From the NCBI RefSeq assembly GCF_001315105.1, contig NZ_BAZR01000034.1, positions 1 through 56,352 of the forward strand: a DNA stretch of 56,352 nucleotides. The letters are read 5' to 3'. This document shows, in pieces, positions 36,328 through 44,087 of this stretch. The stretch comes from Paenibacillus sp. JCM 10914 (GTDB taxonomy: Bacteria; Bacillota; Bacilli; Paenibacillales; Paenibacillaceae). Below the pieces are notes generated by a model, which had not been told where the DNA came from, made no database searches, and saw nothing but the letters and a program-made list of their open reading frames with translations. The translations under genes and the position numbers were made by a program. Each line of letters begins with the position of its first letter. Within the stretch, counting starts at the first letter, position 1.

Positions 36328-37185
36328 ATGAAATTTCGCGTATCTGCTGTGCAGTATCATCTGCATACGATTCAATCCTTTGAAGATTTTGCCCACCAGG
36401 TGGAGCATTATATACGGACTGCAGCTGAATTTGAGACCGACTTTGTATTATTTCCGGAATTCTTCACCACGCAGCTTATGTCGGTTGGAGACAAGACAGG
36501 CAAGGCATTAACGATCAATGATCTACCGGACTTTACGGACCGTTACCGCGAGCTGTTTCAAGGCTTGGCGAAGACATATAGCATTCATATTGTAGGAGGG
36601 ACCCACGTCATACGCCGTGAACAAAAGTTGTACAATGTGGCACATCTTTTCTACCCCGATGGTCGTATCGCGGAGCAAGCCAAGATCCACATTACCCCTG
36701 CGGAGATTACAGGATGGAATATGGGCGCAGGTGAAGGACTAGCGGTGTTCGAGACGGAATTTGGCACCATTGCTATGTTGACTTGTTATGATATTGAATT
36801 TCCGGAGATCGTCCGGATGGCCAAGGCCAAAGGAGCCGATGTGATCTTTTGCCCTTCCTGCACAGATGACCGCCATGGCTTTCATCGCGTACGTTATACA
36901 AGTCATGCCCGTGCGATCGAGAATCAGGTCTATGTTGTACTGACCGGAACCGTCGGTTCCTTGCCGACAGTGGATCTGATGCGGGCTAACTTTGGCCAAG
37001 CGGCCATCATTACACCCAACGACATTCCCTTCCCGCCGCAAGGCTTACTGGCCGAAGGTGAGCTTAATAACGATATGATCATTACGGCCGATCTCGATCT
37101 GGAGTTATTGTATCAGGTAAGGGAGAAGGGCTCGGTCACGACATGGAGAGATCGACGCACGGATTTATATCCGGATTGGCAATAA
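36328..37185 (+). CDS. Carbon-nitrogen hydrolase (nitrilase superfamily)
   Basis: Amidase-like enzyme with the Glu-Lys-Cys triad: Glu in LFPEFF, Lys in AKIHITPAE and Cys in LTCYDIEFPE. 285 residues, cytoplasmic. AAGGAGGG precedes ATG 36328. The next gene is a GNAT acetyltransferase 45 bases on; in other bacteria a GNAT domain and a carbon-nitrogen hydrolase domain of this sort occur fused in one protein, so the pair may act on the same substrate (inference). Substrate unknown. Confidence 0.88.
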   Translation: MKFRVSAVQYHLHTIQSFEDFAHQVEHYIRTAAEFETDFVLFPEFFTTQLMSVGDKTGKALTINDLPDFTDRYRELFQGLAKTYSIHIVGGTHVIRREQKLYNVAHLFYPDGRIAEQAKIHITPAEITGWNMGAGEGLAVFETEFGTIAMLTCYDIEFPEIVRMAKAKGADVIFCPSCTDDRHGFHRVRYTSHARAIENQVYVVLTGTVGSLPTVDLMRANFGQAAIITPNDIPFPPQGLLAEGELNNDMIITADLDLELLYQVREKGSVTTWRDRRTDLYPDWQ

Positions 37186-37230
37186 TGGGATACAAGTAAA
37201 AAAATATCATGTCAGGAGGTACAAGCTCAT

Positions 37231-37920
37231 ATGGCAGGATATCACCAGCCTTTCTATGTTTATGACGGCACCGAGCCGGTGTCGGCCGTCATTCGCAGGT
37301 ATACACCGGACGACTTTGAAGAACTCATCGTTATCCAATCCGAGACCTTTCCACCCCCATATCCTTCGGAGCAATGGTGGAACACCGAGCAGTTGAGTCA
37401 GCACGTGAGTCGGTTTCCCGCAGGAGCCTTATGCGTGGAAGTCAATGGTGTCCTGGCAGGCTCGATTACCTCGCTAATCGTTAATTATAATCCTGCTGAA
37501 CCTGCCCATTCCTGGGCGGATACAACCGATAACGGCTATATTCGCACACATCAGCCAGACGGAAATACGCTCTATATTGCCGATATATGTGTCAGACCAC
37601 GCTTTCGCAAGCTGGGTCTTGGCAAATGGCTCATTCAGGCGCTCTATCATGTGACCGTTGAGCTCGGTCTTGAACGGCTGCTCGGAGGCGGAAGAATGCC
37701 GGGTTACCACCTTCATGCAGCTAAGATGACAGCTGAGGAATATTTAGATGCCGTTGTAAGGGGGAAGCTTAAGGATCCGGTCATAACCTTCCTTCTGCGC
37801 TGCGGACGAACCCCAGTCGGCGTTGCAGCGCATTATCTGGATGATGAGGAGTCCTGCCATTATGGGGCTTTGATGGAGTGGAGAAATCCGTTCAAAGGAG
37901 AAGGATCTATTATATCATGA
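37231..37920 (+). CDS. GNAT-family acetyltransferase, partner of the nitrilase-like enzyme
   Basis: 229 residues with acetyl-CoA-binding pattern IADICVRPRFRKLGLGKWLI (family R/Q-x-x-G-x-G as KLGLGK) and the later GGRMPGYH, which recurs in the GNAT half of GNAT/carbon-nitrogen hydrolase fusion proteins. AGGAGGT precedes ATG 37231. It lies between the hydrolase and a second GNAT-like gene, spaced 45 and 13 bases, so all three form one operon. Confidence 0.85.
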   Translation: MAGYHQPFYVYDGTEPVSAVIRRYTPDDFEELIVIQSETFPPPYPSEQWWNTEQLSQHVSRFPAGALCVEVNGVLAGSITSLIVNYNPAEPAHSWADTTDNGYIRTHQPDGNTLYIADICVRPRFRKLGLGKWLIQALYHVTVELGLERLLGGGRMPGYHLHAAKMTAEEYLDAVVRGKLKDPVITFLLRCGRTPVGVAAHYLDDEESCHYGALMEWRNPFKGEGSIIS

Positions 37921-37933
37921 AGGGGAGTTACCC

Positions 37934-38605
37934 ATGGAATATATTCGTATTACAAGCATAGACGATCCGTTGTTTCTCAAAATGCACAACTTGATGAAGG
38001 AAGTATTCCCGCCGGAAGAGGTGCTGGAGTACGGTTTATGGAGAGAACCGCTGGAAGATCCGGGCATTCGGGTATTTGTTGCCTTGTATGACGGTGAAGT
38101 CGTAGGGACAACGGAATACCGGTATTACGAGGATTGGAATGTGGCGATGACCGACTTTACGATCATTGGACGGGAAGGGCTGGGCATTGGACGATTCCTG
38201 GCGCAGCATCGCCTGCAGGATCTGCATGCACTGGCTGCAGCGAACGGCAAAGTGCTATTCGGCATGTTCGCCGAAATTTATGATCCTTATCGGGTTCAGG
38301 ACCATGCGTTCGGCGGGGTAAAGCCGATGGATCCGTTCGTTCGTCGCGAAGTATTGTCGCACCTTGGTTACAAACGCACAGATATTCGCTATGTGCATCC
38401 GTCCTGGAACAATGACGGCGAAGCGGTGAGCGGACTGGATTTCTGTTTTATGCCGGGCGACGATACGGTGACTGAGTTGCCGGCAGAGCTGATCGTAAAC
38501 TTCCTGAAGCGATATTACGCCGTACTGCCCGAGAAACCGCAAGCTTGGAACGAGATGGTGGCGAAGCTGGAAACACAGCAGAGCGTACCACTGCTGCCGC
38601 TGTAA
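37934..38605 (+). CDS. GNAT-like protein, third gene of the hydrolase operon
   Basis: 223 residues with a weaker GNAT pattern: strand pair VFVALYDGEVVGTTEYR, then MTDFTIIGREGLGIGRFLAQ as the CoA loop. The second half (DPYRVQDHAFGG, then a C-terminal helix) is not one I recognise. AGGGGAG precedes ATG 37934, 13 bases after the previous stop. Terminator follows. Probably acts in the same unknown modification pathway. Confidence 0.78.
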   Translation: MEYIRITSIDDPLFLKMHNLMKEVFPPEEVLEYGLWREPLEDPGIRVFVALYDGEVVGTTEYRYYEDWNVAMTDFTIIGREGLGIGRFLAQHRLQDLHALAAANGKVLFGMFAEIYDPYRVQDHAFGGVKPMDPFVRREVLSHLGYKRTDIRYVHPSWNNDGEAVSGLDFCFMPGDDTVTELPAELIVNFLKRYYAVLPEKPQAWNEMVAKLETQQSVPLLPL

Positions 38606-38619
38606 GTTTACGTTTCATT

Positions 38620-38656
38620 CATGTCTGATTCATAGGGAATCAGGCATGTTTTTTCC
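38620..38656 (+). terminator. Terminator of the hydrolase/GNAT operon
   Basis: CATGTCTGATTC pairs with GAATCAGGCATG around TAGG, then TTTTTT. Confidence 0.85.
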
Positions 38657-38728
38657 TTATAACGTTCCATGGCGACAAGGATTGAGATCCTATGGTAACG
38701 GTCAGAAGTATGATCGGAGGGCAATATT

Positions 38729-39247
38729 ATGGCGAGAAGGAACGTGGCGTTTGGGGTAGGCATCAGTGTAGTCTTGATTATCCTGCTTACATTCATATCG
38801 TTTAGCCTGCGTTCGGATCAACCGATGTCTGGTGAGCAGAAGATCGCGGCCAATTACGTGGAAGCACGCGGTTACAAGATAGTGAGCAGTCCGAGTGAGC
38901 CCTTCACTTACACTTTAGAGAAAGCTCTTCTTAATCCTGACAACGGCCAATTACCTTATATTCAGATATGGGGCGTGCAATCCATCGATCCGGCAGCCTA
39001 CTTCGGTAAAGAGATTACGTCTCATTCCTTTATCGTCTCCGGCCATCCGTTGGATGCTATGTACGGCACGCATACAGCCCTGCAGGTGATGATGGCGGAG
39101 GGGAAGGTAATAGGGGGCACTTCTTTCCCTGATCGCGATGATTTAGCCGGCGCCCCCTATGCTCTAGATGGGAGAACGCTGGAGGATGTTATAGGGATAA
39201 GTTTCAGTGAGTGGCGCAAGCAATGGGCAGAGAAATACGACGAATGA
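38729..39247 (+). CDS. Membrane-anchored hypothetical protein
   Basis: 172 residues: one N-terminal membrane helix (VAFGVGISVVLIILLTFISF) and an extracytoplasmic domain rich in short beta strands. The QIWGVQSIDPAAYFGKEI and SFIVSGHPLD phrases look conserved, but I cannot name the family. GGAGGG precedes ATG 38729. No sporulation or competence neighbour gives a clue; ywiB follows after about 95 bases. Confidence 0.7.
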   Translation: MARRNVAFGVGISVVLIILLTFISFSLRSDQPMSGEQKIAANYVEARGYKIVSSPSEPFTYTLEKALLNPDNGQLPYIQIWGVQSIDPAAYFGKEITSHSFIVSGHPLDAMYGTHTALQVMMAEGKVIGGTSFPDRDDLAGAPYALDGRTLEDVIGISFSEWRKQWAEKYDE

Positions 39248-39342
39248 TTTTGAAATAATTTGACCTTTGCCCCAATCCTCATTTGAATTGCAAGGCTATA
39301 CTGGATATAGTAATACAATAGGTAAGGAAAAGAGGAACGAGC

Positions 39343-39768
39343 ATGAACGACCGACAACAAGTGAGCATCCGTCTTCATAGCCTTCACGCGGGAGAGAATA
39401 CGGTGCAGGAGCTGCCTGCAGAGGCGTTCGCCAAAGGGAATGCGCTGTATATTCGCTATACGGAACCTGCGCTTGGTCCGCATCAAGGAGAGACCCGGGC
39501 GATGCTCAAGCTGACGGAGGACGAGCTTAAGCTGATCCGTCACGGCGAAGTTGAATCCGAGCAGGCATTTCAGCTGGGCCAGCGCTTGCCGGGGTACTAT
39601 CGCTCCCCGTTCACTTCATTTAAACTGTCTACGCACACCCAGCGACTGGAACTAGAGCTTGAGGGCATGTTCGGACGTGTGGCCTGGGCGTATGATTTAT
39701 ATGTGTTTGACGAGTTATCGGGACACTTTTCTATTAGTTTGACTATTCAGGAGGCACATGAATCATGA
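39343..39768 (+). CDS. ywiB: YwiB/DUF1934 family protein
   Basis: A 141-residue calycin-like beta-barrel protein. Recognised by its place just upstream of argS with an overlapping stop/start, as in B. subtilis, and by its pattern of strands (NALYIRYTEP, TRAMLKLTEDELKLIRHGEV). Function unknown. AGAGGAACG lies upstream of ATG 39343. The last four bases overlap the argS start, so translation is coupled. Confidence 0.88.
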   Translation: MNDRQQVSIRLHSLHAGENTVQELPAEAFAKGNALYIRYTEPALGPHQGETRAMLKLTEDELKLIRHGEVESEQAFQLGQRLPGYYRSPFTSFKLSTHTQRLELELEGMFGRVAWAYDLYVFDELSGHFSISLTIQEAHES

Positions 39769-41444
39769 CAATGAATCCATTAGATCACATTAACGGGCTG
39801 GTAGCTGAAGGGGTTGCGGACGCAGCTGTGGCTGCAGGGCTGGTCACCCGTGAGGAGCTGCCCGCCATTACGCTGGAAGTTCCCAAGGATAAGTCGCACG
39901 GCGACTTGGCCACGAATATCGCAATGCAGCTAACGCGCATTGCCAAGAAGAATCCGCGGCAGATCGCCGAGGATGTTCTGGCGCATCTCGACACGGAGAA
40001 AGCATCTATTGAACGAGCGGAAATTGCCGGACCCGGATTTATTAACTTTACCTTGAACAAGGGATACCTCTATCCAATCGTACCCTTGGTCCAGGAGCAA
40101 GGGGAGAACTACGGACGAATTGCGACCGGCAAGGGACAAAGGGTCCAAATGGAGTTTGTCAGCGCGAATCCGACGGGAAGCCTGCATCTGGGACACGCAC
40201 GCGGGGCAGCCGTAGGCGATGCGCTGTGCAACGTATTGGATTACGCAGGCTACGAAGTGACGCGGGAATATTACATTAACGACGCGGGCAACCAAGTTGT
40301 GAATCTGATCAAGTCGCTGGAGGCTCGTTATCTGCAGGAGCTGGGCCAGGACGCCGACATGCCGGAAGACGGCTACCACGGCGAGGATATCAAAGGGTTC
40401 GCTAAGGAGCTGGTTGCCGAGAAGGGGGATTCGCTGCTGTCCATGGAACCGGGCGAGAGAACGGCGTTTTTCCGTCAGTTCGGGCTGGAGAAGGAATTGG
40501 GTAAGATCAAGCGCGATCTGAATCGGTTCCGCGTTCATTTTGACGAGTGGTTCAGCGAGACCTCCTTGTATGAGAACGGACTTGTTGAGAAGTCATTGGA
40601 CGAGCTGAAAGCCAAGGGTGAAGCGTATGACAAGGACGATGCGGTGTGGCTGCGTACGACGGATTATGGCGATGATAAAGACCGCGTGCTTGTTAAGAAT
40701 GATGGCACGTACACCTACCTGACTCCAGATATTGCTTATCATCGTAATAAATACGAGCGGGGTTATGATCGCATGCTCAACATTTGGGGTGCGGACCATC
40801 ATGGCTATGTGCCGCGTATGAAGGCCGCGATGGAGGCGCTTGGGAATGATCCTGCGAAATTAACGGTGCTAATCGCCCAAATGGTCAGCTTGTTTCAGGA
40901 CGGCGAGAAAGTGAAGATGTCCAAGCGTACCGGTAAAGCGGTCACGATGGAAGATCTGATGGATGAAGTGGGCGTGGATGCGATCCGTTATTTCTTTACC
41001 ATGCGCAGCATGGATTCGCATCTGGATTTTGATATGGATTTGGCGGTATCCACGTCCAACGAGAACCCGGTGTTCTATGTGCAGTATGCTCACGCACGTA
41101 TTTGCAGCGTATTCCGTCAAGCAGACGAGCAAGGCGTGAGCTTGTTGCCGCTGTCTGACGTGAACTTGAGCGTGCTTACGGCTGAGCATGAGTACGATAT
41201 TCTGCGCAAAATGGGAGAACTCCCGCAAGAGGTGTCACTCGCTGCGGAGAACTATGCTCCGCACCGACTTATCCGTTATGTGTATGAGCTGGCCTCCCTA
41301 TTCCACAGCTACTACAGAGCGGAGCGGGTCATTACGGAAGACGCAGAGCAAACGCAAGCCCGGCTTGCCCTTCTGGGCACTGTTCGCACGGTCATTGCCA
41401 ACGTGTTGCGCCTTATGGGCGTGTCCGCTCCAGAGAAGATGTAG
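39765..41444 (+). CDS. argS: Arginyl-tRNA synthetase
   Basis: Class I synthetase charging tRNA-Arg. 559 residues. N-terminal Add-1 domain for the tRNA D-loop, HIGH signature as HLGHARGA after the SANPTGSLH stretch, KMSKR intact in VKMSKRTGK, and the anticodon-binding helix bundle at the C-terminus. ATG 39765 overlaps ywiB by four bases and lies ten bases after AGGAGG. Terminator-like hairpin follows. Confidence 0.97.
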   Translation: MTMNPLDHINGLVAEGVADAAVAAGLVTREELPAITLEVPKDKSHGDLATNIAMQLTRIAKKNPRQIAEDVLAHLDTEKASIERAEIAGPGFINFTLNKGYLYPIVPLVQEQGENYGRIATGKGQRVQMEFVSANPTGSLHLGHARGAAVGDALCNVLDYAGYEVTREYYINDAGNQVVNLIKSLEARYLQELGQDADMPEDGYHGEDIKGFAKELVAEKGDSLLSMEPGERTAFFRQFGLEKELGKIKRDLNRFRVHFDEWFSETSLYENGLVEKSLDELKAKGEAYDKDDAVWLRTTDYGDDKDRVLVKNDGTYTYLTPDIAYHRNKYERGYDRMLNIWGADHHGYVPRMKAAMEALGNDPAKLTVLIAQMVSLFQDGEKVKMSKRTGKAVTMEDLMDEVGVDAIRYFFTMRSMDSHLDFDMDLAVSTSNENPVFYVQYAHARICSVFRQADEQGVSLLPLSDVNLSVLTAEHEYDILRKMGELPQEVSLAAENYAPHRLIRYVYELASLFHSYYRAERVITEDAEQTQARLALLGTVRTVIANVLRLMGVSAPEKM

Positions 41445-41473
41445 CGTTGTTCACAAGCCCACAACAGGCTACT

Positions 41474-41510
41474 ATGGCCGCCTTCCAGATGGAGAGGCGG
41501 CTCTTCTATA
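41474..41510 (+). terminator. Probable terminator of ywiB-argS
   Basis: GCCGCC pairs with GGCGGC across TTCCAGATGGAGA; the T tract is short and interrupted (TCTTCT). Confidence 0.55.
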
Positions 41511-41524
41511 TCGTATAAGCTGAA

Positions 41525-42669
41525 TTATAGCTTCATACCCTCACGTAAGAACTTAAGGGCGTTAATCTCACCATCCATGGTGCTGTATCCTTTTTTTAGC
41601 CTCAAGGGGGAGGACGTGCGGCGTAGAAGTGTTTTGATGGAGGCCAATTTCAGATCCGGTTTCTGGGCAAGCAGTAGAGCGATAGCTCCACTGACATGGG
41701 AAGTGGCCATTGAGGTACCGCTCATTTCATGGTACTTGTTATGAAGCCAGGCCGATACGATTTTGTCTCCGGGGGCATAAATATCCACGAATTGCCCACG
41801 ATTACTGAAAGCCGGGATTCTGCGATTACGATCCGTTGCACCCACCGAGATGGTCTGAGGATAGCGGGCGGGGTAATCAGCCGTTCTGCGCTTGCCGTCA
41901 TTGCCAGACGAAGCTACGATGATGACGCCGGCCTGGTTAGCCTTAGTGACGATATCAAGCAGAGTCCGGCTCCGGGTTTGCATGCCAAAACTCATATTAA
42001 TGATGTCAATATCGGCACGGACACACCAGTCGATCGCCAGTATTATATCGGACACAAACGCTGACCCGTTTTGATCGAAGGCTTTGACGGGATAGACAAT
42101 AGAGCGTGGTGCAACGCCTATCATACCTTGTGTGCTGTTGGCAGCTGCAATGGTACCTGAAATATGTGTGCCATGACCATTGTCGTCATGCGGGGGCATA
42201 TTCCGATGAACGAGATTAATGCCGCGGGTTAACGAGTATTTCAGATCCGGATGAGTAAAATCGACGCCGGTGTCAATGACAGCAATCTTGATGCGGTGCC
42301 CTGTCGAGATTGACCAGGCTGGGGAGCTTTGATTTGTTTGATCCCCCATGGGATACCGGTTAACTTTCCGACACTGCCCTGTACAGCGTGAATATGAAGC
42401 TGGTGATCTTCCTCCACCATCAGATCGTGCCGAAATTCTTGTTCAAGCTTTGTGGTATGGGTGACTGGGGCAATGATGGTGTGGGTAAGCGGCGAGATAC
42501 GGATCGAGCCCGGCAAAGACCCTCTCCCGGTAAGGCGACTCCATTCACTAATGCAATCCTGGTACAGATTAGGGTCGTGGAACGTAAGCAGCCGCCGCTT
42601 CTCTGCCCGAGCGTTCCGCATAGGGTTCGTCTCCGTAAGTAGTGATTGCATGATCCGGGTGTAGTCCAT
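41525..42669 (-). pseudogene. Subtilisin-like serine protease (S8), broken by a one-base deletion
   Basis: Catalytic triad intact: Asp in AVIDTGVDFTHPDL, His in NGHGTHISGT, Ser in GTSMATSHVSGA. The N-terminal part, from ATG 42669 (AAGGGAG upstream), has no signal peptide and resembles a short inhibitor/propeptide (HDLMVEEDHQLHIHAVQGSVGKL split). The join near 42319 fails by one base: GCT CCC CAG CCT GGT replaces expected GCT CCC CAG GCC TGG. Adding a G gives one protein of about 380 residues. Without it only the part from 42349 onwards, lacking a proper start, would be in frame. Possibly an intracellular or non-classically exported protease. Confidence 0.85.
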
Positions 42670-43082
42670 ATGTGGCAATCTCCCTTCTCGATGAACCATT
42701 GCTTCAGTATTGTATGAGCTGGGGAGAGCGCCCGAATGGGATGTTGCCCTTTTTCCGGGAAATAGGCCCTGTTTCTCGTGTCAAAGCGGCATGGCGAACA
42801 TAAGATACATGGAGAGAGCGTCAAGGTTCTCTTTTCTAACCCGTAAGGAGTCGATCCTTGGGGCGGGTACAGTCAGAAGGCGGAGAGGTGGTCTCCGTCT
42901 TTTTCTATTTCTGTTGCGGATGGGAATGGCTTGTTGCGGCGGCCATGGGCACACGTGTTTAACGAGTGGACAAGCGATGGATTAAAACTTGATTTTTATG
43001 TCTAAATAGGTTTTACTTAGGTTTGATAATGGATATGTTGAGGATATGAACGTGAAGATTGTGTGAGAGGAAGTGTGCGTTA
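42670..43082. other. Intergenic region upstream of rpoE with an orphan terminator hairpin
   Basis: Contains CGGAGA-GGTGG-TCTCCG followed by a T-rich tract at 42881-42905, an apparent plus-strand terminator although no plus-strand gene precedes it. It might end a small RNA or attenuate the rpoE leader. TTGATT (42989) and TTTACT (43012) with 17 bases between are a weak promoter candidate for rpoE. Confidence 0.4.
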
Positions 43083-43643
43083 GTGAGTAATCCGCTCAAT
43101 TTAAAGATCGATCCAGAGAAGATTCAGGAAATCCCGATGGTGGACCTGGCTTTCATGGTTCTGAAGGCGGCGAATACGCCGTATTACTACCGTGACCTGA
43201 TGAACGAGGTGGCTAAGCTTCGTGGCTTTACAGAAGAGGAAATTAACGAAACGATTGCCCAGTTATATACAGAGATCAATATAGACGGGCGCTTTGCGTG
43301 CGTTGGAACGAATCTGTGGGGGTTGAAGCGCTGGTACCCGCTTGAGAAGTCAGAAGATCCGATTGCGAACGCCAAGCGTCCGCGGATCATCAATGATGAA
43401 GATGACGATGATGATGACTTCACGGATGAAGAGGAAACCTACAGTGCCGATGACACGGAAGAGGATTACGATAATCTGAATGAAGATGAGGATCATGATG
43501 ATGATCTGTATTCCGAAGATGATGACACCGAAGAAGAAGTGGATGAAGATGTCGTTATCGATGATGACGATATGGATGATGAGGATTCGGAAGAAGAAGA
43601 GGAAGAAGAGGAAGAAGATTTCGACGAGGACGAGCGGAATTAA
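43083..43643 (+). CDS. rpoE: DNA-directed RNA polymerase delta subunit
   Basis: Firmicute RNA polymerase accessory subunit that speeds recycling and raises specificity. The folded N-terminal HARE-HTH domain is clear (IPMVDLAFMVLKAANTPYYYRDLMN in parts), followed by a very acidic disordered tail of Asp/Glu that fills the last 70 or so residues. 186 residues from GTG 43083; GAGAGGAAG is upstream, and the frame could also be extended to TTG 43059, which would lie in that site. Upstream of pyrG as in Bacillus. Confidence 0.95.
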   Translation: MSNPLNLKIDPEKIQEIPMVDLAFMVLKAANTPYYYRDLMNEVAKLRGFTEEEINETIAQLYTEINIDGRFACVGTNLWGLKRWYPLEKSEDPIANAKRPRIINDEDDDDDDFTDEEETYSADDTEEDYDNLNEDEDHDDDLYSEDDDTEEEVDEDVVIDDDDMDDEDSEEEEEEEEEDFDEDERN

Positions 43644-43740
43644 TTACAACCTGCTGTCGTCTTGTTAGCCTGTCGGCATAACTTATCGGCTGTGATATTA
43701 CCTGACCGTAAATTGGGGGATTTTGAGGTTTGTTCTTCTC

Positions 43741-43782
43741 TTGACAAGCGGACAAGGCACAGAGTAAACTATTGCTTGGGCT
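43741..43782 (+). promoter_or_regulatory. pyrG promoter and GGGCTT initiation site
   Basis: TTGACA (43741-43746), 18-base spacer, TAAACT (43765-43770), then the initiation region ATTGCTTGGGCTT. Eight bases after the -10 lies GGGCTT (43778-43783). B. subtilis pyrG also starts with GGGCU, where low CTP causes slippage and a poly-G 5' end. The fit in spacing and sequence is the basis of the call. Confidence 0.7.
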
Positions 43783-43812
43783 TATGATTGTGGATTAAAT
43801 ATGTTTAATATA

Positions 43813-43850
43813 AAAGCGCCCCGTTATTTATTCGGGGCACTTTTTTTTGT
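43813..43850 (+). promoter_or_regulatory. pyrG attenuator (terminator with C-rich 5' strand)
   Basis: AAGCGCCCCG pairs with CGGGGCACTT around TTATTTATT, followed by eight T residues, about 35 bases after the GGG initiation site. The C-rich 5' strand (GCCCC) could pair instead with a poly-G 5' end produced by reiterative initiation at low CTP, releasing termination. There is no other obvious rpoE terminator, so this hairpin may also end rpoE transcripts. Confidence 0.7.
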
Positions 43851-43954
43851 TTATATGAGCCGTGTTGGAGGCGACCAGGCCTGCTTGGCATGATACTTCG
43901 ACAAGCTCTTAGTGAAGCATCAGCTTTTTACGTTTGTTTATAGTGCTTTGAGGT

Positions 43955-43995
43955 CAGCTCGCTCACCATTAAGGGTGGCGAGCGATGCTTTTTTG
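43955..43995 (+). terminator. Second terminator-like hairpin in the pyrG leader
   Basis: GCTCGCTCACC pairs with GGGTGGCGAGC around ATTAA, then GATGCTTTTTTG. It lies about 100 bases before the pyrG start. TATAGT at 43939-43944 is upstream but without a -35. Confidence 0.55.
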
Positions 43996-44087
43996 TTGGT
44001 CCCTCTGATGAATCAGGGGAAAACGGGTTAGGATAAACATCATATGTCGCCTGAAGTTATGGAGATTATATAGGAGGGTTTTTAACA

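Noticed and set aside
42710..42985. A 91-codon open frame on the plus strand upstream of rpoE
   Set aside because: It runs through the orphan terminator hairpin, has no good ribosome binding site and odd composition.
43400..43640. GAT/GAA-rich sequence suggesting a simple repeat
   Set aside because: It is the Asp/Glu-rich tail of RpoE, normal for the delta subunit.
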